A stretch of 34,981 nucleotides of DNA, taken from positions 1-34,981 of the forward strand of contig JAJDOD010000045.1 of NCBI GenBank assembly GCA_022340315.1. Reading direction: 5' to 3'. Under the pieces are notes generated by a model. It did no database searches. It was given only the letters and a program-made list of their open reading frames with translations, and was not told the origin of the DNA. The DNA is from Silicimonas sp. (GTDB taxonomy: Bacteria > Pseudomonadota > Alphaproteobacteria > Rhodobacterales > Rhodobacteraceae). Shown here piece after piece: positions 16,728-25,099 of this stretch. Each line of letters starts with the position of its first letter. Position 1 is the first letter of the stretch. Both the position numbers and the translations under genes were made by a program.

Positions 16728-16760
16728 CTGTCATAAAACCGTTACGTAACTGTCACAAAA
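16728..16760 (+). promoter_or_regulatory. Pho box, three 11-base units, upstream of pstS
   Basis: Three units of 7+4 bases follow in line: CTGTCAT AAAA (16728-16738), CCGTTAC GTAA (16739-16749) and CTGTCAC AAAA (16750-16760). The outer two match the PhoB-binding consensus CTGTCA[T/C] with an A/T spacer, and the middle one is degenerate. A further overlapping CTGTCAC begins at 16722. The site lies 77-109 bases before the pstS ATG and replaces a -35 element, as is usual for PhoB-activated promoters. A clear -10 is not evident. Confidence 0.88.
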
Positions 16761-16791
16761 GCATAGCCGGTGGTCCCTAGAAAGCCGCCAG

Positions 16792-16810
16792 GGATCGCGT
16801 GCGGCGATCC
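16792..16810 (+). other. Hairpin in the pstS mRNA leader
   Basis: GGATCGC (16792-16798) and GCGATCC (16804-16810) form a perfect 7-base-pair stem with a 5-base loop, ending 26 bases before the pstS ATG and upstream of its AGGAGA ribosome site. It could protect the 5' end of the message or be incidental. Confidence 0.45.
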
Positions 16811-16836
16811 GTCATAAACTCTAGGAGAATTTTTCA

Positions 16837-17877
16837 ATGCTGAACGCAAGACTGACCGCCTCCGCATTGGCGATCACTGCTGTTTCCGCGACGGCTGCCA
16901 CCGCCCGCGACCAGGTTCAGATCGCCGGATCCTCGACCGTTCTGCCTTACGCGTCCATCGTCGCCGAAGCCTTCGGTGAGAACTTCGACTTCCCGACGCC
17001 GGTGGTTGAGTCGGGTGGTTCCTCGGCCGGCCTCAAGCGCTTCTGCGTAGGCGTGGGAGAGAACACCATCGACATCGCCAACTCCTCGCGCAAGATCCGC
17101 GAGAAAGAGATCGCGGCCTGCGCCGACGCTGGCGTGACCGATATCGTCGAGGTTCGCATCGGCTATGACGGCATCGTTTTCGCCAGCCAGATCGACGGCC
17201 CCGCTTTCACCGCCTTCGAGCCCGCCGACATCTTCAACGCGCTCGCCGCCCAGGTGCTTGTCGGCGACAAGATCGTGGACAATCCCTACACCCAATGGGC
17301 CGAGTTCAACCCGGACCTCCCGGCGGTCGAAATCATCGCCTTCCCTCCCGGCACCAAGCACGGCACCCGTGAAGTCTTCGAAGAGAAAGTCGTGCTGGCC
17401 GGCTGCGAAGCCACCGGCGCGATGCAGGCCATGATCGACGGCGGCATGTCGGAAGATGATGCCGAGGGCGCTTGCATGACGCTGCGGACCGACGGTCGCG
17501 CCATCGACATCGACGGCGACTATACGGAGACGCTTGCCCGCATCGACGCCAACCCCAACGGCGTCGGCATCTTCGGCCTGGCGTTCTACGAGAACAACAC
17601 CGACAAGCTGAAGGTCGCGACCATGTCCGGCGTGGTGCCCTCGACCGAGAGCATCGCCAGCGGCGAATACCCGGTCTCGCGCCCGCTCTACTTCTACATC
17701 AAGGGCGCTCATATCGGCGTCATCCCCGGCCTGAAGGAATACGCGCAGTTCTTCGTCATGGATGAGATCGCCGGCCCCGACGGCCCGCTGGCCGAATACG
17801 GCCTCGTCTCGGACCCCGAACTGGTCGAGACCCAGATGACCGTCGAGAATGAAGAGCCGATGGGTTCGGGCTCCTGA
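16837..17877 (+). CDS. pstS: Phosphate ABC transporter, substrate-binding protein PstS
   Basis: A 346-residue periplasmic phosphate-binding protein. A signal peptide runs to about residue 23, with a hydrophobic core and an ATA cleavage motif before RDQVQ. Phosphate-contacting segments are visible: GSSTVLPYA (31-39), ESGGSSAGLKRFC, and NSSRKI further on. The rest follows the long alphaproteobacterial PstS type. AGGAGA precedes the ATG. It is the first gene after the Pho box; pstC follows after a 71-base gap that contains a strong hairpin. Expression should be induced by phosphate starvation through PhoB. Confidence 0.96.
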   Translation: MLNARLTASALAITAVSATAATARDQVQIAGSSTVLPYASIVAEAFGENFDFPTPVVESGGSSAGLKRFCVGVGENTIDIANSSRKIREKEIAACADAGVTDIVEVRIGYDGIVFASQIDGPAFTAFEPADIFNALAAQVLVGDKIVDNPYTQWAEFNPDLPAVEIIAFPPGTKHGTREVFEEKVVLAGCEATGAMQAMIDGGMSEDDAEGACMTLRTDGRAIDIDGDYTETLARIDANPNGVGIFGLAFYENNTDKLKVATMSGVVPSTESIASGEYPVSRPLYFYIKGAHIGVIPGLKEYAQFFVMDEIAGPDGPLAEYGLVSDPELVETQMTVENEEPMGSGS

Positions 17878-17898
17878 GCCGCAGAAACACCAATGCAG

Positions 17899-17922
17899 GG
17901 GAGGGCGGTCACCCGCCCTCCC
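17899..17922 (+). other. Intercistronic hairpin between pstS and pstC
   Basis: GGGAGGGCGG (17899-17908) and CCGCCCTCCC (17913-17922) form a perfect 10-base-pair stem with a TCAC loop. TCGTCG follows, not a T-run, so it is unlikely to be a full terminator. Its place right after pstS suits partial attenuation or 3'-end protection, which would raise PstS above the permease subunits. Confidence 0.65.
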
Positions 17923-17948
17923 TCGTCGTCTGAAGGGGGCAGGAAACG

Positions 17949-19418
17949 ATGACACTCACATGGCTTGTCCTGGCCGTGCTGGCGCTCGCTGCCGTGGGTT
18001 ATGTCATGGGCCGGTCCCGTGCGATGGCCTCGGCGGGTGGCGAGATCCGTGCCCTTCACTCGCTCCCGAGATACTACGGCTGGAACGTGGCGCTGACCGT
18101 TCTGACCCCGGCTTTCGGCCTCATGGCACTCTGGCTGCTGATCCAGCCCGTCTTCATCGACGCGCGCATCTCGTCCCAACTCCCTGACGCGGCGGTGTCC
18201 GAAACCACCACCCGCAGCCTCGTGATGTCGGACGTGCGCCGCGTGGCCGAAGGACTGGGCCAAATCGGCGCGAGCAAGCCGGAGAGTGACCCGGATGAGG
18301 AGTACCTTTCCGATCTCAAGTCGCGGCTTGGCGGCGCGGGTGTGGCGCTTGCCTCAGACATAGACCCCGCCGTGTATCTTGCCGCCGAGCGTTATCGAGC
18401 CGGCACGGCGATCGGTGCCTCGCTCATGTGGGTCGCAGTGCTCGCAGTCGCGGTGGGTGGCTTCGCGGTCTCGTATTTGCTGACCAACAAGGACTTCCGC
18501 GCCCGCAACACCGTCGAGCGCGGCATTCTTCTGGTCCTCATTGCGGCGGCCTCCATCGCCATTCTCACGACTCTCGGCATCATCCTGTCGATGCTGTTCG
18601 AGACCCGCCATTTCTTCGCCGACCACCCCTGGCAGGACTTCTTCCTTGGCACCGTCTGGTCGCCCGACTTCCGGGGCGACAGCCAACTGGCGATCCTGCC
18701 TCTGCTCTGGGGCACCCTCTACATCTCGCTGATCGCGCTGCTGGTGGCCGTCCCCATCGGTCTTTTCGCCGCGATCTACCTCTCGGAATATGCAACGCCG
18801 CGCGTCCGTGCGCTGGCCAAACCGGCGATCGAGGTGCTGGCGGGCATCCCCACCATCGTCTACGGCCTCTTCGCGCTCATCACCATCGGGCCGATGCTGC
18901 GCGACTACTTCGCCCAGCCGCTGGGCCTCGGCGACAGCTCCTCCAGCGTGATGACCGCAGGCCTCGTCATGGGCATCATGCTCATCCCCTTCGTCTCCTC
19001 GCTCTCCGACGACATCATCAACGCCGTGCCCCAGTCGCTCCGGGACGGCTCCTACGGCCTTGGCGCCACCCAGTCCGAGACCATCCGCCAGGTCATTATT
19101 CCCGCCGCGCTTCCCGGCATCGTCGGCGCCATCCTCCTCGCCGCATCGCGCGCCATCGGCGAGACCATGATCGTCGTTCTCGGGGCAGGGGCCGCCGCCG
19201 CGCAGTTCGACCGTGGTATCGGCGAGCTTGTGAACCCCTTCGAGGCCATGACCACCGTGACGGTCAAGATCGTCAGCCAGCTCACCGGAGATACCGACTT
19301 TGCCTCACCGGAAACGCTCGTGGCCTTCGCGCTCGGACTGACGCTTTTCGTCATCACGCTCGGCCTCAACGTCCTCGCGCTATGGATCGTGCGCCGCTAC
19401 CGGGAGCAATACGAATGA
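17949..19418 (+). CDS. pstC: Phosphate ABC transporter permease PstC
   Basis: A 489-residue inner-membrane permease subunit, much longer than E. coli PstC (about 319). Extra N-terminal hydrophobic helices lie near residues 3-21, 47-66, 155-178 and 192-217, with a soluble segment of about 85 residues between the second and third; such an extension is called DUF3708 in my memory. The core permease domain (about 255-480) holds the ATPase-coupling EAA-type loop around RDGSYGLGATQSETIRQVIIP. GGGGGCAGGA precedes the ATG at 17949. The stop overlaps the pstA ATG by 4 bases. Confidence 0.95.
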   Translation: MTLTWLVLAVLALAAVGYVMGRSRAMASAGGEIRALHSLPRYYGWNVALTVLTPAFGLMALWLLIQPVFIDARISSQLPDAAVSETTTRSLVMSDVRRVAEGLGQIGASKPESDPDEEYLSDLKSRLGGAGVALASDIDPAVYLAAERYRAGTAIGASLMWVAVLAVAVGGFAVSYLLTNKDFRARNTVERGILLVLIAAASIAILTTLGIILSMLFETRHFFADHPWQDFFLGTVWSPDFRGDSQLAILPLLWGTLYISLIALLVAVPIGLFAAIYLSEYATPRVRALAKPAIEVLAGIPTIVYGLFALITIGPMLRDYFAQPLGLGDSSSSVMTAGLVMGIMLIPFVSSLSDDIINAVPQSLRDGSYGLGATQSETIRQVIIPAALPGIVGAILLAASRAIGETMIVVLGAGAAAAQFDRGIGELVNPFEAMTTVTVKIVSQLTGDTDFASPETLVAFALGLTLFVITLGLNVLALWIVRRYREQYE

Positions 19419-20755
19419 CCGACATGACCGCAGGCGCTTCCGCCGCGCCGAAGTCTTCGCTTCTGGCTCAGGACGAGAGGACCAGGCGGCGCAACGCCGC
19501 TGAGGCGCGCTTCAAGCTCTACGGCGTGATCGCGATCACGTTGGCTATCGTCGCGCTTCTGTTTCTGATGGTCTCGATCATGAAGAACGGCTCGGGAGCC
19601 TTCTTCCAGACATTCGTGACGCTCGAAGTCGAGCTTCTGGAGGACAAGCTCGACAAGAATGGCAATCGCGATCCCGCGGAGATGGCCAAGGTCACGACCT
19701 TCGGCTACTCGCCGCTTATCAAGGATGCGATGGCGAAGGTCGTAGCCGATAACGGGATAGAGATTGACGGTTTGAAAAAGCCGGAAGACTTGATCTCGAA
19801 GGAGGCCGCCGCCCAGATGCGGAATTTCGTTCTCGCCCATCCCGAAATGGTGGGAGAAACCCGACCGTTCGAGTTCGTCGCCTCCGGCCGCATCGACGGT
19901 TACTACAAGGGCCGCGTGACGATGGAGAGTGCGGCACGCGACAGCAACATCTCGCCCGAGCAGTTGCAGTTGGCGGACGCGCTGAAGGCGGCGGGGGCGC
20001 TCGAGACCCGTTTCAACTGGAGCTTCATTACCTGGCCCGACGCCTCCGAGAACCGCCCCGAGGTCTCGGGCCTCGGCGTCGCCATAATCGGCAGCCTCTA
20101 CATGATGCTCGTCGTGCTGGCGCTGGCGCTTCCCATCGGGGTCGCCGCCTCGATCTACCTGGAAGAATTCGCGCCCAAGAACCGCTTCACCGACCTGATC
20201 GAGGTCAATATCTCGAACCTCGCCGCCGTGCCGTCGATTGTCTTCGGCATCCTTGGCCTGGCCATCTTCATCAACTTCGCGGGCCTTCCTCAGTCGGCGC
20301 CCATCGTTGGCGGGCTGGTTCTCAGCCTGATGACGCTCCCCCGCATCATCATCCCCGCCCGCGCCGCCATCCAGGCCGTGCCGCCCTCGATCCGCGAGGC
20401 GGCACTCGGGGTAGGGGCCTCGAAAATGCAGACAGTGTTCCACCACGTCCTGCCACTCGCCGCGCCCGGCATCCTGACCGGCCTTATCATCGGCCTGGCG
20501 CAGGCGCTCGGCGAGACCGCCCCTCTGCTCCTGATCGGGATGGTGGCCTTCGTCCGCGAATACCCGGCCGGCCCGCCCGAGGGGCTCTTCGATCCAGCCA
20601 CGGCGCTTCCGGTGCAGGTCTACAACTGGACCCAGCGGGCCGACCCCGCCTTTGTCGAGCGCGCCTCGGGCGCGATCATCGTGCTGCTGGTCTTCCTGAT
20701 GGTGATGAATACATTGGCAATCATCCTTCGCAGCCGCTTCGAGCGCCGCTGGTAG
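19415..20755 (+). CDS. pstA: Phosphate ABC transporter permease PstA
   Basis: A 446-residue second permease subunit, also longer than E. coli PstA (about 296). A cytoplasmic N-terminus is followed by a transmembrane helix near 37-58, a soluble, probably periplasmic, segment of about 160 residues (DUF3333-like from memory), then the core permease helices. The EAA-type coupling loop is SIREAALGVGASKMQTVFHHVLP. The start is the ATG at 19415, which overlaps the pstC stop (ATGA); the same frame is open far upstream inside pstC, but only as a shadow. GGGAGC lies just before the ATG. pstB follows after 12 bases. Confidence 0.95.
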   Translation: MTDMTAGASAAPKSSLLAQDERTRRRNAAEARFKLYGVIAITLAIVALLFLMVSIMKNGSGAFFQTFVTLEVELLEDKLDKNGNRDPAEMAKVTTFGYSPLIKDAMAKVVADNGIEIDGLKKPEDLISKEAAAQMRNFVLAHPEMVGETRPFEFVASGRIDGYYKGRVTMESAARDSNISPEQLQLADALKAAGALETRFNWSFITWPDASENRPEVSGLGVAIIGSLYMMLVVLALALPIGVAASIYLEEFAPKNRFTDLIEVNISNLAAVPSIVFGILGLAIFINFAGLPQSAPIVGGLVLSLMTLPRIIIPARAAIQAVPPSIREAALGVGASKMQTVFHHVLPLAAPGILTGLIIGLAQALGETAPLLLIGMVAFVREYPAGPPEGLFDPATALPVQVYNWTQRADPAFVERASGAIIVLLVFLMVMNTLAIILRSRFERRW

Positions 20756-20767
20756 GGGAGGCGAACC

Positions 20768-21565
20768 ATGAACGACATGCGATTAATCCAACGGACGGTG
20801 GACATGCACGAAACCAAGATCCGCGCCTCGGGCGTAGACGTCTTTTACGGCGACAACCACGCCATCAAGGATGTCTCGGTGTATATCGAGGACAAGACCG
20901 TGACCGCCTTCATCGGCCCCTCCGGTTGCGGCAAGTCCACCTTTCTGCGCTGCCTCAACAGGATGAACGACACGATCCCGATCTGCCGCGTCACCGGCAA
21001 GATCACGTTGGATGACGAGGATATCTACGATCCAAAGGTCGATCCGGTGCAACTGCGCGCCAAGGTCGGCATGGTCTTCCAGAAACCGAACCCGTTTCCG
21101 AAGTCCATCTACGACAATGTCGCTTACGGCCCACGCATCCACGGACTTGCCGGGGACAAGTCGGAACTTGATGAAATCGTGGAGAAATCCCTCCGCCGCG
21201 CCGCACTCTGGGGTGAAGTGAAGGACCGCCTCGCCGAACCCGGCACCGGGCTTTCCGGCGGCCAACAGCAGCGGCTTTGCATTGCCCGCGCCGTAGCGAC
21301 CGCACCCGAGGTTCTGCTGATGGACGAACCCTGCTCGGCACTCGACCCCATAGCCACCGCGCAGGTCGAGGAGCTGATCGACGAACTCAAACAGAACTAC
21401 TCGGTCGTGATCGTCACGCATTCGATGCAGCAGGCCGCCCGCGTCAGCCAGAAGACCGCCTTCTTCCACCTGGGCAACCTGGTGGAATACGGTGAAACCG
21501 GAAAGATTTTCACCAATCCCGAGGACAGCCGCACCGAAAGCTACATCACCGGCCGGATCGGGTAG
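20768..21565 (+). CDS. pstB: Phosphate ABC transporter ATP-binding protein PstB
   Basis: A 265-residue ATPase subunit of PstSCAB. Walker [10 protein letters not shown], the Q-loop in [21 protein letters not shown], signature [14 protein letters not shown], Walker [14 protein letters not shown] and the switch histidine in VTHSM are all intact. The [10 protein letters not shown] stretch is diagnostic of PstB. GGGGAGG lies eight bases before the ATG at 20768; a later ATG at 20804 would also be possible but has no good ribosome site. phoU starts 11 bases after its stop. Confidence 0.97.
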   Translation: MNDMRLIQRTVDMHETKIRASGVDVFYGDNHAIKDVSVYIEDKTVTAFIGPSGCGKSTFLRCLNRMNDTIPICRVTGKITLDDEDIYDPKVDPVQLRAKVGMVFQKPNPFPKSIYDNVAYGPRIHGLAGDKSELDEIVEKSLRRAALWGEVKDRLAEPGTGLSGGQQQRLCIARAVATAPEVLLMDEPCSALDPIATAQVEELIDELKQNYSVVIVTHSMQQAARVSQKTAFFHLGNLVEYGETGKIFTNPEDSRTESYITGRIG

Positions 21566-21576
21566 GGAGGAGCGAA

Positions 21577-22284
21577 ATGCAGGAACACATCGCCTCTGTT
21601 TTCGACCGCGATCTCGAAGCGATCCAAGCCATGCTGATGAAAATGGGCGGACTGGTCGAAAGCGCAATCCTCAACGGCGCCGAGGCGCTGGAACGCCGCG
21701 ACCTCGAGATGGCGGAAGCCGTTCGCAACGGAGACAAGGCCATCGACGCGCTGGAAGAGCAGGTCAATGAGGAGGCGACCCGCGTCATCGCGCTTCGCGC
21801 GCCGACCGCCGGCGACCTTCGCACGGTCATGACAGTCATCAAGATCAGCGCAAACCTGGAAAGGTGCGGCGACTACGCCAAGAACATGGCCAAGCGCACC
21901 ACGGTTCTGGCCGACGTGCCGCCTGTCGGCAGCGCCAGCGTCACCATCCGCAAGCTCGCGCGAGAAGTGCAGATGATGCTCAAGGATGCGCTCGACAGCT
22001 ACATCCAGCGCGACGCCGCCCTTGCGATGGAAGTGATCGAACGCGACGAGGACGTGGACCAGCTTTACAACGCGCTCTTCCGCGAGTTGCTGACACACAT
22101 GATGGAAGACCCGCGCAATATCACGCCGTGCATGCACCTGCATTTCATCGCCAAGAATTGCGAGCGCATGGGGGACCATGTGACCAATATCGCCGAGCAG
22201 GTGGTCTACCTGGTCACCGGCCAGTTGCCGGACGAGAACAGGCCGAAGCATGACGAGACGCCATACATGACGGAAGAAGGCTAG
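21577..22284 (+). CDS. phoU: Phosphate transport regulator PhoU
   Basis: A 235-residue all-helical PhoU protein, which couples PstSCAB activity to PhoR and represses the regulon when phosphate is plentiful. The two three-helix repeats carry the metal-binding E/DxxxD motifs, for example MTVIKISANLERCGDYAKNM in the first half and HLHFIAKNCERMGDHVTNI in the second. GGGAGGAG precedes the ATG at 21577. It lies between pstB (11 bases) and phoB (4 bases), the usual alphaproteobacterial order. Confidence 0.97.
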   Translation: MQEHIASVFDRDLEAIQAMLMKMGGLVESAILNGAEALERRDLEMAEAVRNGDKAIDALEEQVNEEATRVIALRAPTAGDLRTVMTVIKISANLERCGDYAKNMAKRTTVLADVPPVGSASVTIRKLAREVQMMLKDALDSYIQRDAALAMEVIERDEDVDQLYNALFRELLTHMMEDPRNITPCMHLHFIAKNCERMGDHVTNIAEQVVYLVTGQLPDENRPKHDETPYMTEEG

Positions 22285-22288
22285 GATC

Positions 22289-22978
22289 ATGTCCGCCGAT
22301 CGGCCCAACGTACTTCTGGTCGAGGACGAGCCCGCGCAGCGCGAGGTTCTTGCGTACAATCTGCAAGCCGAAGGTTTCGACGTCGCCAAGGCCGGCAATG
22401 GCGACGACGCGCTCATGCTGGTCGACGAGACGCGTCCCGATGTCATCATTCTCGACTGGATGCTTCCCGGCGTCTCGGGCATCGAGATTTGCCGGCGGCT
22501 GAAATCCAACGCCGATACGCGCAAGATACCCGTCATCATGCTCACTGCCCGCTCCGAGGAATCCGACCGGGTGAGGGGGCTGGAAACCGGTGCCGACGAC
22601 TATGTGATCAAGCCCTATTCTGTGGTTGAACTGATGGCGCGGGTCCGCACACAACTGCGCCGTGTCAGGCCTGCCAGCATCGGCGAACGTCTCGAATTCG
22701 GCGACATCGTGCTTGACGCCGAAACCCATCGCGTGACGCGGGGCGGACGCGCCGTCAAGCTGGGCCCGACCGAATTCCGGCTCCTCTCGACCTTCATGGA
22801 AAAGCCCGGGCGGGTCTGGTCGCGCGAGCATCTGCTGGACCGGGTATGGGGCCGGGATATCTACGTGGACACCCGCACCGTCGATGTGCACATCGGTCGT
22901 CTCCGCAAGGCACTCTGCCAGTTCGGCGGGGAAGACCCGGTACGCACGGTTCGCGGCGCGGGTTACGCTCTCGGATAA
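22289..22978 (+). CDS. phoB: Phosphate regulon response regulator PhoB
   Basis: A 229-residue OmpR/PhoB-class response regulator. The receiver domain has acidic residues Glu12/Asp13, the phosphorylated Asp56 in ILDWMLPG, a conserved threonine in IMLTAR and lysine in VIKPYS. The C-terminal winged helix (about 130-229) includes the recognition segment TVDVHIGRLRKAL and ends in VRTVRGAGYALG. AAGAAGG and AGGA are close before the ATG. Its target is expected to include the Pho box at 16728-16760, giving autoregulation of the pst-phoU-phoB unit if they share a transcript. Confidence 0.96.
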   Translation: MSADRPNVLLVEDEPAQREVLAYNLQAEGFDVAKAGNGDDALMLVDETRPDVIILDWMLPGVSGIEICRRLKSNADTRKIPVIMLTARSEESDRVRGLETGADDYVIKPYSVVELMARVRTQLRRVRPASIGERLEFGDIVLDAETHRVTRGGRAVKLGPTEFRLLSTFMEKPGRVWSREHLLDRVWGRDIYVDTRTVDVHIGRLRKALCQFGGEDPVRTVRGAGYALG

Positions 22979-23450
22979 CTCCGGACCAAAATTCGCATAA
23001 TCAGTATTATGTAAACCAGAGACCTCTGTGGATAACTCGAGATTTGCCTAATTACCGTGCAGAATCACGTTCATTTGGCTTGATTCCGGCCGCCGGGGTC
23101 TTTCCTTACGGAAACCCATGCGACATAACTGGGATGTTCTGCTTGCTGCTAAGCGATTGTTGCATGTCGAACACGTCGCCGAATTCCGGCGGCATGGGAG
23201 GTGTGCCGAGGATCCGACGCATTTTCGTCCGGGGCTCGGCCTATCATTGAGCGAGTACGAAGCGCGCGCCAGTTCCTCATCCCCATTGGTCGCGCGCAGG
23301 ATGGGTTACGGTGTTCTTTTGGGCGGTGCTGCGTCCCGGCAGTGCCGCCCGTTTTTCTGCGAACCTGGAAGCGCTGTCCGTTCTGCAGGTATTTGTCTGC
23401 CAGTTCAAATCGCGTCTAGGACTCCGAAACGGATTCTGGAGTGGCACGGG
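22979..23450. other. Stretch without an intact gene after phoB
   Basis: I see no convincing gene here. A weak inverted repeat, CATAAT (22996-23001) and ATTATG (23006-23011), lies just past the phoB stop and has no T-run. A plus-strand frame is open from 23118 up to the pseudogene start at 23451 and encodes a cysteine- and arginine-rich sequence without recognisable motifs. Base use is slightly less GC-biased than in the flanking genes. It could be decayed coding DNA. Confidence 0.5.
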
Positions 23451-24054
23451 ATGAATGTCATCAAGGTCAGGAGCGCCGAAGAGATCAAGTTGGCACAATG
23501 ATTTGTTTGGGAGTTCTTTGATTTCCTTCGCGACCGCTATCCGGACATGCTTAAGGAAATAGACGCCGATATCGTAGAACACGACGTCGCTGACGAACTT
23601 GAGAACTTCAAAGAGTTTGTTTGCCACCGCGCGGTGAAGGTTTCCTTGCATTACCCGTGTGCCGACCGGGCGGACTGGCCATGCTCAAACCGCATTGCGG
23701 AAACGACGGCGAGATGACCCGGATTTTCGTCAGATCAAGTTTTCGCGAGCGCGACTTCGGTGGAAGCTCGGCGAGCCCCTGCTCCACGAGGCAAGACAGT
23801 TGGGCTACCACACGGTTTGGCTCGACGCGCACCGCCGTCAAGTCGAGGCTCTGCCGCTCTGTTGAGGCATTGACTTTGAAAAATACGAGGATCCGGCTGC
23901 CCTCGGCGGCGGCGACGAGCGGATCGTTCATATGAAGTTCAGGCTCCAAGCCGCTGCCCTAGCAGCATATTTTTCCCATACTCAAGGGGCTGACGGGCGT
24001 TCTTGAACATCGCAACAGGCATGCCCGACGTTTCCATGTTGCGGGACTTCTGAA
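23451..24054 (+). pseudogene. GNAT family N-acetyltransferase pseudogene
   Basis: Fragments of one GNAT acetyltransferase appear in order in three frames. From the ATG at 23451, MNVIKVRSAEEIKLAQ is cut by TGA at 23499-23501; the same frame resumes with FVWEFFDFLRDRYPDML. Near 23615 the homology shifts frame to PPRGEGFLALPVCRPGG and DGEMTRIFVRSSFRERDFG, the acetyl-CoA loop, in which the expected RGxGLG is also altered. Near 23760 it shifts again to KLGEPLLHEARQLGYHTVWL, stops at TGA 23863-23865, then resumes with GIDFEKYEDPAAL. The acetyltransferase-like part ends near 23950; the last frame runs to the TGA at 24052-24054. Two stops, two frame changes and a damaged cofactor loop mean it is inactive. 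Confidence 0.8.
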
Positions 24055-24055
24055 T

Positions 24056-24085
24056 CGAGAAACGGCGCCGGGTGCCCGGCGCCGT
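24056..24085 (-). terminator. Rho-independent terminator of rpsB-tsf
   Basis: ACGGCGCCGGG (24062-24072) and CCCGGCGCCGT (24075-24085) are perfect 11-base arms around TG, so about ten pairs can form with a 4-base loop. On the minus strand the stem is followed by TTTCTC. It lies about 30 bases after the tsf stop codon. Confidence 0.85.
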
Positions 24086-24115
24086 CCTGGAACTTGGTGT
24101 GTCCGGATAGTCGGT

Positions 24116-25018
24116 TCAGGCGCCCGCCGCCTTGGCGACCTCGGCGGCAAAGTCTTCCGACTTCTTTTCGATCCCCTCGCCCACTTCAATCCGAACGTAC
24201 CCGTTGATGGTCATACCGGCGTCCTTGGCTGTCTGACCAACGGTCGTCTTGCCGTCCTCGGAACGAACATAGGCCTGGTTCAGCAGCGTCGATTCCGACA
24301 GGAACTTCTTCCAGCGGCCCGGAATGATGTTGTCTCGAATGATGTTCTCGGGCTTCGGCTTGGCAGAATTCGCGTTTTCCTCCAACGCGGTAGCCACGAG
24401 GATTTCATGCTCCTTCTCTACCACGGCGGGGTCAAGCTGGGTTTCGTCCAGCGCCAGCGGATTGATCGCCGCGATATGCATCGCGATTCCGCGTGCCAGC
24501 TCTTCGTCGCCACCGGAATACGCCACAAGGACGCCGATTTTACCAAGCCCGTCGGCCGCCGCGTTATGCACATAGGAGGCCACGTTTTCGCCCTCGATCT
24601 TTGCCATGCGCCGCACGCCCATGTTCTCGCCAATCTTGGCGATGGCATCGGTCACGATCTCGCTGACGGCTTTGCCATTGATTTCGGCGGCTTTCAGGGC
24701 TTCAACGTCTGCCACATCGAGCGCCGCTCCGGCAATCGCTGCGACCATGCCCTGGAATTCCTCGTTCTTTGCAACGAAGTCGGTTTCCGAGTTCACTTCG
24801 ACCGCAACCCCCTGTCCGCCACCGGTTTTCACCGCGACCAGGCCTTCGGCCGCGGTCCGCCCGGCCTTCTTGTCGGCCTTGGCCAGACCCTTGGTGCGAA
24901 GCCAGTCGATCGCGGCGTCCATGTCGCCGTCGGTTTCGGTCAACGCCTTCTTGGCGTCCATCATGCCCGCGCCGGTCGTGTCGCGGAGTTCTTTCACGAG
25001 TGCTGCCGTGATAGCCAT
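24116..25018 (-). CDS. tsf: Translation elongation factor Ts
   Basis: A 300-residue elongation factor Ts, the guanine-nucleotide exchange factor for EF-Tu. The N-terminal UBA-like domain begins [26 protein letters not shown]. The EF-Tu-contacting TDFVA motif appears in [14 protein letters not shown]. The rest covers the core and the dimerisation region. The ATG at 25018 is used because GGAGAG is a few bases before it; an in-frame extension to 25045 is unlikely. It is the second gene after rpsB, with 81 bases and a hairpin between, and a strong terminator after it. Confidence 0.97.
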   Translation of the reverse strand: MAITAALVKELRDTTGAGMMDAKKALTETDGDMDAAIDWLRTKGLAKADKKAGRTAAEGLVAVKTGGGQGVAVEVNSETDFVAKNEEFQGMVAAIAGAALDVADVEALKAAEINGKAVSEIVTDAIAKIGENMGVRRMAKIEGENVASYVHNAAADGLGKIGVLVAYSGGDEELARGIAMHIAAINPLALDETQLDPAVVEKEHEILVATALEENANSAKPKPENIIRDNIIPGRWKKFLSESTLLNQAYVRSEDGKTTVGQTAKDAGMTINGYVRIEVGEGIEKKSEDFAAEVAKAAGA

Positions 25019-25054
25019 CTCTGGGCTCTCCTCAGTATCTTGCAATGGTTTCCG

Positions 25055-25075
25055 AAGGCGCCCCGGGGGCGCCTT
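25055..25075 (-). other. Hairpin between rpsB and tsf
   Basis: AAGGCGCC (25055-25062) and GGCGCCTT (25068-25075) form a perfect 8-base-pair stem with a GC loop, 25 bases after the rpsB stop. CGGAAACC follows on the minus strand, so no T-run. It may protect mRNA or attenuate transcription into tsf. Confidence 0.55.
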
Positions 25076-25099
25076 GCCAGGTCAGTCAGGTCGCAGAGA

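Noticed and set aside
18428-19414. A plus-strand open frame in front of pstA that would make a 775-residue protein
   Set aside because: It overlaps pstC in another frame and translates to an arginine/histidine-rich shadow. PstA has a proper start at 19415 overlapping the pstC stop.
23277-23651. A 124-residue minus-strand frame in the phoB-tsf gap
   Set aside because: The opposite strand carries recognisable acetyltransferase fragments over part of this interval, and the minus-strand translation has no motif or ribosome site.
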